Translations under genes and position numbers: made by a program
Shown here: positions 60,738 through 64,000 of the stretch, one piece after another
How the letters are laid out: each line of letters begins with the position of its first letter
Numbering within the stretch: the stretch's first letter is position 1
The notes under the pieces: model-generated
What the model was told of the DNA's origin: nothing
Databases searched by the model: none
Seen by the model: only the letters and a program-made list of their open reading frames with translations
Assembly (NCBI GenBank): GCA_041674745.1
Contig: JBAYVD010000004.1
Span: 124,001 to 188,000 of the forward strand
Source: UBA2040 sp041674745
Lineage (GTDB): Bacteria; Bacteroidota; Bacteroidia; Flavobacteriales_D; Crocinitomicaceae
Length of the DNA stretch: 64,000 bases
Direction of reading: 5' to 3'

Positions 60738-61208
60738 ATGAAATTTATCTTCGTTTTTTTAATCCCCATCTTATTTTCTTCCATCGGTTATTCTCAAACC
60801 AATGTTTACCGCGGCGATCGAGCCAATTCAAACGATTTGATCTATCAAATTACGCCTAGAAAAATAACGCGGATGGCTAATAGTCTTTGGGGAAAAGACA
60901 TTTTGTTTATTCGTCAAAATGAAGTGTACGAGGATATTAATTACTTTACCTGTCGCTACACAATAGAAGGAAACAAAATCTACAAAGGGCAAAGTAATTC
61001 TGTTTTTGACGTTTTATACGAAATTGAAAATGGGAAAGTGTATCAAGTTTCAAATTCTTCGTTGCGAAAATGCCTGTATACATTTAGAAATGGTGAGATT
61101 TTTCTGGGTGATTCAACCAGCTCGTTTGATTTGCTTTTTAACTTCAGTTTACAAGATGATTCTCCTGAAACTGAATTACTGATTTTTCTTGCCATCGCTC
61201 CTTTTTAA
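60738..61208 (+). CDS. Secreted bead-repeat protein
   Basis: 156 residues from ATG at 60738 (the frame opens at a TTG at 60723). After a signal peptide (about 1-20, ending GYSQ) come four short units of the type [VI]Y.G.S.S.FD[LV]LY.[IF]: VYRGDRANSNDLIYQI, IYKGQSNSVFDVLYEI, VYQVSNSSLRKCLYTF and IFLGDSTSSFDLLFNF, with a loop between. Units of this type appear in Bacteroidota exported proteins of unknown function. Confidence 0.75.
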   Translation: MKFIFVFLIPILFSSIGYSQTNVYRGDRANSNDLIYQITPRKITRMANSLWGKDILFIRQNEVYEDINYFTCRYTIEGNKIYKGQSNSVFDVLYEIENGKVYQVSNSSLRKCLYTFRNGEIFLGDSTSSFDLLFNFSLQDDSPETELLIFLAIAPF

Positions 61209-61308
61209 CTATTTTTTTTGTTGTAAAAGCAAAAGTTGAATGGGTCTTTTTTCGTTTTTTCTTATGTTAAATTTTTAAGGAAATTGAAATTGGTATTGGC
61301 AAATGAAT

Positions 61309-61316
61309 TATCTTTG
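61309..61316 (+). promoter_or_regulatory. Candidate -7 promoter box for the Cys-rich small gene
   Basis: TATCTTTG, exact TAnnTTTG, 20 nt before the GTG at 61337. This supports transcription of the small gene. Confidence 0.5.
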
Positions 61317-61336
61317 TTTAGAATTAATCTAAATAA

Positions 61337-61474
61337 GTGAAAACAACCGTTGTTGATACGAAGCTTTTGACTTTGGCACCTTCTTGCCAAGACTGTTCTT
61401 GTGACAAAAAGAAAGATTGTTGCAAGAAATACAAAAAGAAAGGTGTGCACTGTAAAAAGTGTCCGAAAATATAA
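61337..61474 (+). CDS. 45-residue Cys/Lys-rich miniprotein
   Basis: Open frame GTG (61337) to TAA (61472-61474), preceded immediately by an in-frame stop. Translation begins KTTVVDTKLLTLAPSC and then has a Lys-rich part carrying seven cysteines (pairs CQDCSC, DCC, HCKKC), i.e. CxxCxC, CC and CxxC. This suggests a metal-binding site. A promoter box ends 20 nt upstream. Not recognised as a known family; missed by length-based gene calling. Confidence 0.5.
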   Translation: MKTTVVDTKLLTLAPSCQDCSCDKKKDCCKKYKKKGVHCKKCPKI

Positions 61475-61538
61475 GATGCCTCACCTGGGTAGATCTTGCC
61501 TATCTTTTCTCTAAATTTGTTTTTCCAATTTTACAGGA

Positions 61539-62039
61539 TTGAAATTCATACTCATTTTTTTACTTTCTATTTCGTTTGAAGGTTGGTCTCAATCCGACGA
61601 AACAAACTCTCATCACATTTACAGTGTTGGTGTTTCCTATCAAAATGAAGATATTTTCACTTCAATAGGTACGGGGTTTCAATATAATTCTCCTTTGATT
61701 TTAGAGATTAGATATGGCGTGGGGACAAGGCGCACCTTCTTTCAACAAGCGTTGTTTTCAAAATTTGATTTGCTGCTTCATGGTGATTTTCTCAAATCCA
61801 ATCGGTGGATTTTAGGTCCCTCGATTCAATTTTCAGTCATGCGATTGTCTCCTAAGTTTTTCAAGCCTATCCAAAAATATGCTACGGCAGAATTGGGCTA
61901 TTATTTTGCTTTTGGGAAACAATTAAAATTTACCCAATCGGCTTATTTTGGTGGATCGACAACTCATTTTGTGCCCAAAGTCAATCGTTACAATTCCTGG
62001 GGATATTCACTTCAAATCGGCATGCGGTATGAAATATAG
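61539..62039 (+). CDS. Outer-membrane barrel-like protein (TTG start)
   Basis: 166 residues. The frame starts at TTG 61539 (in-frame stop shortly upstream, no ATG before the signal peptide KFILIFLLSISFEGWSQ). The mature part alternates barrel-like strands (IYSVGVSYQNEDIFTSIGTG, YFAFGKQLKFTQSAYFGGST) and ends in WGYSLQIGMRYEI. Function unknown. The next gene overlaps its end by 11 nt. Confidence 0.65.
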   Translation: MKFILIFLLSISFEGWSQSDETNSHHIYSVGVSYQNEDIFTSIGTGFQYNSPLILEIRYGVGTRRTFFQQALFSKFDLLLHGDFLKSNRWILGPSIQFSVMRLSPKFFKPIQKYATAELGYYFAFGKQLKFTQSAYFGGSTTHFVPKVNRYNSWGYSLQIGMRYEI

Positions 62040-62826
62040 CCTCCTCTTTCTTCTGCTTCTGGCATCCGCTTGCAAAAAGAAAGCGGATTTGCCCATTTGG
62101 GTATTGGGTCATGCGGGAATGGGACTGGAATTTTCTGGAAGCGTCCACCACGCCAATTCAAAGGAGGCAATGACGTTGGCGTTGGAAACTCCCAATTTGG
62201 ATGGAGTAGAAATGGATGTGCGAATGGCTTCGGATGGAACTCTTTGGTTGAGTCACGATGAAATTTTGGACGATGAAACCAAAAGTTCGGGCTGTGTGGC
62301 GAACCAAACAGAATTTGATTTGCAGGCTGTTTTCTATAAAACGCTTAAAAATGAGCCATTGGCTAAATTGGAAAATGTGAATGTTTTTGAGAAAACAAAT
62401 CGTTTTTTATTGCTAGACATTAAGCACACCAATTTTTGTGAAAATGCGGTTCAAGACGTAAACCAGTTTCTCACTTCACTTGAAAATTGGAGTGCCACCA
62501 TTGACAATGCAACATCAAAATCCAAAATGATTTTAAGCAATCCTGCCTGGATTGCACCCTTTCTTCAAAAAGGTTGGTCTGTTTTGTTTTCATGCGATGA
62601 TCAAGAAGAAATTCAACAAGTATTGATTGATTATCCTCAACTCACCGGATTCGTAATCAAAAACAGTGCGTGTACAAAAAATCAAGTGACAGCCTTGAAA
62701 AGTGCAGGAAAAGAAATATATTTATACGAAGTTCGTTCACCCAAAGCATTGAAAGAAGTGCGTGAAAAAGCACCGAATGGTGTCATGAGCGACGATGTTC
62801 AAGGAGCAATAGTAGAATTTAAATAA
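62029..62826 (+). CDS. Glycerophosphodiester phosphodiesterase family lipoprotein
   Basis: 265 residues from ATG at 62029, giving a lipoprotein signal (KYSLLFLLLLASACKKKADL). TIM-barrel GDPD family, hydrolysing glycerophosphodiesters: the motif LGHAGMGLEFSGS near 30 with the catalytic His, LDGVEMDVRMASDGTLWLSH near 58-77 with the His and acidic metal ligands, and LLLDIKHTNFCENAV near 130. The usual HRG is HAG here, so catalysis should be checked. It overlaps the barrel gene by 11 nt and its stop overlaps the SUI1 start. Confidence 0.8.
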   Translation: MKYSLLFLLLLASACKKKADLPIWVLGHAGMGLEFSGSVHHANSKEAMTLALETPNLDGVEMDVRMASDGTLWLSHDEILDDETKSSGCVANQTEFDLQAVFYKTLKNEPLAKLENVNVFEKTNRFLLLDIKHTNFCENAVQDVNQFLTSLENWSATIDNATSKSKMILSNPAWIAPFLQKGWSVLFSCDDQEEIQQVLIDYPQLTGFVIKNSACTKNQVTALKSAGKEIYLYEVRSPKALKEVREKAPNGVMSDDVQGAIVEFK

Positions 62827-63170
62827 TGGCTAAAAAACAAAAAAATAGCGGAAACATGGTTTATTCAACAAATCCAAACTTCTCTTTTGAAGAAGAATTG
62901 GACGATGCCGTTGAGTCAGTTTCCAATGACAAACAAAAACTCTATGTTTCGATTGATCGGAAAAACAGAGGCGGAAAAGATGTAACGCTGGTGGAAGGTT
63001 TTATTGGATCAGATGAAGATTTGAAGGACTTAGGGAAAACCTTGAAAACAAAATGTGGCGTTGGAGGTTCTGCCAAGGATGGTGAAATTATTGTTCAAGG
63101 AAATTTTAGAGACAAGGTGATGGCTGAGCTAACGAAAATGGGTTTTAAGGTAGTCCGGAAAGGAGGCTGA
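62826..63170 (+). CDS. SUI1/eIF1-like translation factor
   Basis: 114 residues with the SUI1 fold: KLYVSIDRKNRGGKDVTLVE near 38-57 (GGK), then GKTLKTKCGVGGSAKDGEII near 70-89 (CGxGG) and a C-terminal helix VMAELTKMGFKVVRKGG. The bacterial homologues (YciH-like) influence initiation codon choice. Its start overlaps the GDPD stop (TAATG). Confidence 0.93.
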   Translation: MAKKQKNSGNMVYSTNPNFSFEEELDDAVESVSNDKQKLYVSIDRKNRGGKDVTLVEGFIGSDEDLKDLGKTLKTKCGVGGSAKDGEIIVQGNFRDKVMAELTKMGFKVVRKGG

Positions 63171-63187
63171 TTTTTTAAATAAAAAAA

Positions 63188-63245
63188 CCTGATTCTCTGA
63201 AATTTCTAGGGGCGAACTATGAAACAAACTATCTTGAGAACCAGG
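63188..63245 (+). other. Inverted repeat after the SUI1 gene
   Basis: CCTGATTCTC (63188-63197) and GAGAACCAGG (63236-63245) pair at 9 of 10 positions across a 38-nt loop, within the 284-bp gap before pyrR. It is followed by CTTT and could be a weak terminator or the leader hairpin of pyrR. The gap otherwise shows no gene. Confidence 0.4.
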
Positions 63246-63441
63246 CTTTACCAAAAACTAACGATAAACAAAAAAACTAAAACTATGAATTGTTTTCTGA
63301 TTCTAAAATACACTGTTTTTGCATCGACTTTTTGAATAAAATGTAAAACGTCACGAGCGTTGAGTAAAGTGTAGAAAATGGAGGATGAAAATTTTTTATA
63401 AACTTGGTCCAAACAAGTACTTTCAATTTAAGATAAACGGC

Positions 63442-63449
63442 TATCTTTG
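63442..63449 (+). promoter_or_regulatory. Candidate -7 promoter box for pyrR
   Basis: TATCTTTG, exact TAnnTTTG, ending 5 nt before the pyrR ATG at 63455. Confidence 0.45.
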
Positions 63450-63454
63450 TCTCA

Positions 63455-64000
63455 ATGGAAAATCAAGTCATTCTCAATTCCAAACAATTTGAATTGACAA
63501 TCAATAGGCTCTGTCACCAGTTGATAGAGACCCATGGTGATTTTTCTTCCACAATTCTTATTGGATTACAACCGCGCGGCATTCATGTTGTTACTCGCTT
63601 AAAAGAGCAATTGGAAAGTATCCTGAAAAAAGAAATTGTTTGCGGTAACCTGGACATTACTTTTTACCGCGATGATTTCAGAAGACGAGAACGACCGATC
63701 ATTCCTAGTACCACCAACATCAATTTTTCAATAGAGAACAAGAACATTGTATTGATTGACGATGTATTGTTTACGGGTCGTACCATTCGTTCTGGTTTGG
63801 ATGCTTTATTGGCATACGGACGACCGAATCGCGTTGAATTGTTAACCATGATTGATCGTCGTTTTAGACGTCATTTGCCCATTCAAGCAGATTACGTCGG
63901 AAAAACAGTTGATTCCTTGGTTTCCGAGCGTGTTGCCGTAGAGTGGAAGGAAATTGAAGGAGAAGACAGAGTATTACTTTTATACAGCAAAGAAGTAAAT
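63455..64000 (+). CDS. pyrR: PyrR-type uracil phosphoribosyltransferase / pyr regulator, cut by window edge
   Basis: 182 codons from ATG at 63455 without a stop at the window edge, so only the last few residues are missing (PyrR is about 180 residues). Phosphoribosyltransferase fold: LIGLQPRGIHVVTRL near 37, NLDITFYRDDFRRRERPIIP near 66, the PRPP loop IVLIDDVLFTGRTIRSGLDA near 97-116 and ADYVGKTVDSLVSERVAVEW near 148. It regulates pyrimidine genes in Bacillota. In Bacteroidota it is mainly a UPRT. Confidence 0.9.
   Translation, partial: MENQVILNSKQFELTINRLCHQLIETHGDFSSTILIGLQPRGIHVVTRLKEQLESILKKEIVCGNLDITFYRDDFRRRERPIIPSTTNINFSIENKNIVLIDDVLFTGRTIRSGLDALLAYGRPNRVELLTMIDRRFRRHLPIQADYVGKTVDSLVSERVAVEWKEIEGEDRVLLLYSKEVN

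Noticed and set aside
1..64000. tRNA, rRNA or CRISPR loci
   Set aside because: I scanned the gaps for cloverleaf-like tracts, rRNA-like conserved strings and regularly spaced repeats and found none.

Overview
The window looks like chromosome of a member of the phylum Bacteroidota, most likely order Flavobacteriales. The evidence is a fused lpxC-fabZ gene, the ribosomal trio rpmB-rpmG-DUF4295, a type IX secretion protein (PorQ) with a cargo protein carrying a T9SS sorting tail, a menaquinone cluster, a carboxypeptidase-regulatory-domain TonB receptor, and repeated promoter elements of the Bacteroidota type TAnnTTTG. I cannot assign family or genus with confidence. No rRNA, tRNA or CRISPR array was recognised.

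Layout. Positions 1-3743 (minus) hold a lipid hydroxylase cut by the edge, a small membrane protein and a large AsmA-like protein. 3817-7746 (plus) hold an outer-membrane barrel, a Nif3-like protein, a coiled-coil zinc-ribbon protein and a DEAD-box helicase. 7896-9450 (minus) hold murB and a winged-helix regulator. 9724-12821 is a tight menaquinone operon (thioesterase, menF, menD). 13060-16971 holds a GNAT, TerC with three unknown genes translationally linked to it, thioredoxin and a membrane-anchored protein. 17045-20268 is the lipid A operon lpxD, lpxC/fabZ, lpxA. 20375-26004 carries rlmD, cinA, rpmB, rpmG, DUF4295 and ftsY.

26033-33144 is a minus-strand accessory block of small genes (a YdeI-like protein with a CDGSH tail, DUF2721, VOC, methyltransferase, GNAT, HTH plus DUF2975, a lipoprotein, an AlbA_2 protein). 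It ends in a tyrosine recombinase gene split by a 367-bp MITE-like element with imperfect terminal inverted repeats and a 9-bp target duplication. Two intergenic imperfect palindromes in this block have an architecture like integron attC sites. This is the most unusual part of the window.

33231-38776 carries phosphatidylserine decarboxylase, ACMSD, hisS and hutH. 38881-48823 carries a secreted protein, an ABC-F ATPase with one degenerate ATP site, an FkbM methyltransferase, an M61 peptidase, a TonB-dependent receptor and mazG. 48886-53997 holds a PagL-like lipid A deacylase, a GIN-domain lipoprotein, cmk, porQ and a phosphoesterase. 54075-64000 holds meaB, an S4 protein, folD, a T9SS cargo protein, a disulfide-less lipoamide-dehydrogenase-like flavoprotein, a SiaB-like protein, a newly read 45-residue Cys-rich protein, a GDPD lipoprotein, a SUI1 protein and pyrR (cut by the edge).

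Many genes overlap by a few bases (ATGA or TAATG), so translational coupling is common here. Several genes have a TAnnTTTG box ending only 5-6 nt before the start codon, which suggests leaderless or nearly leaderless mRNAs.
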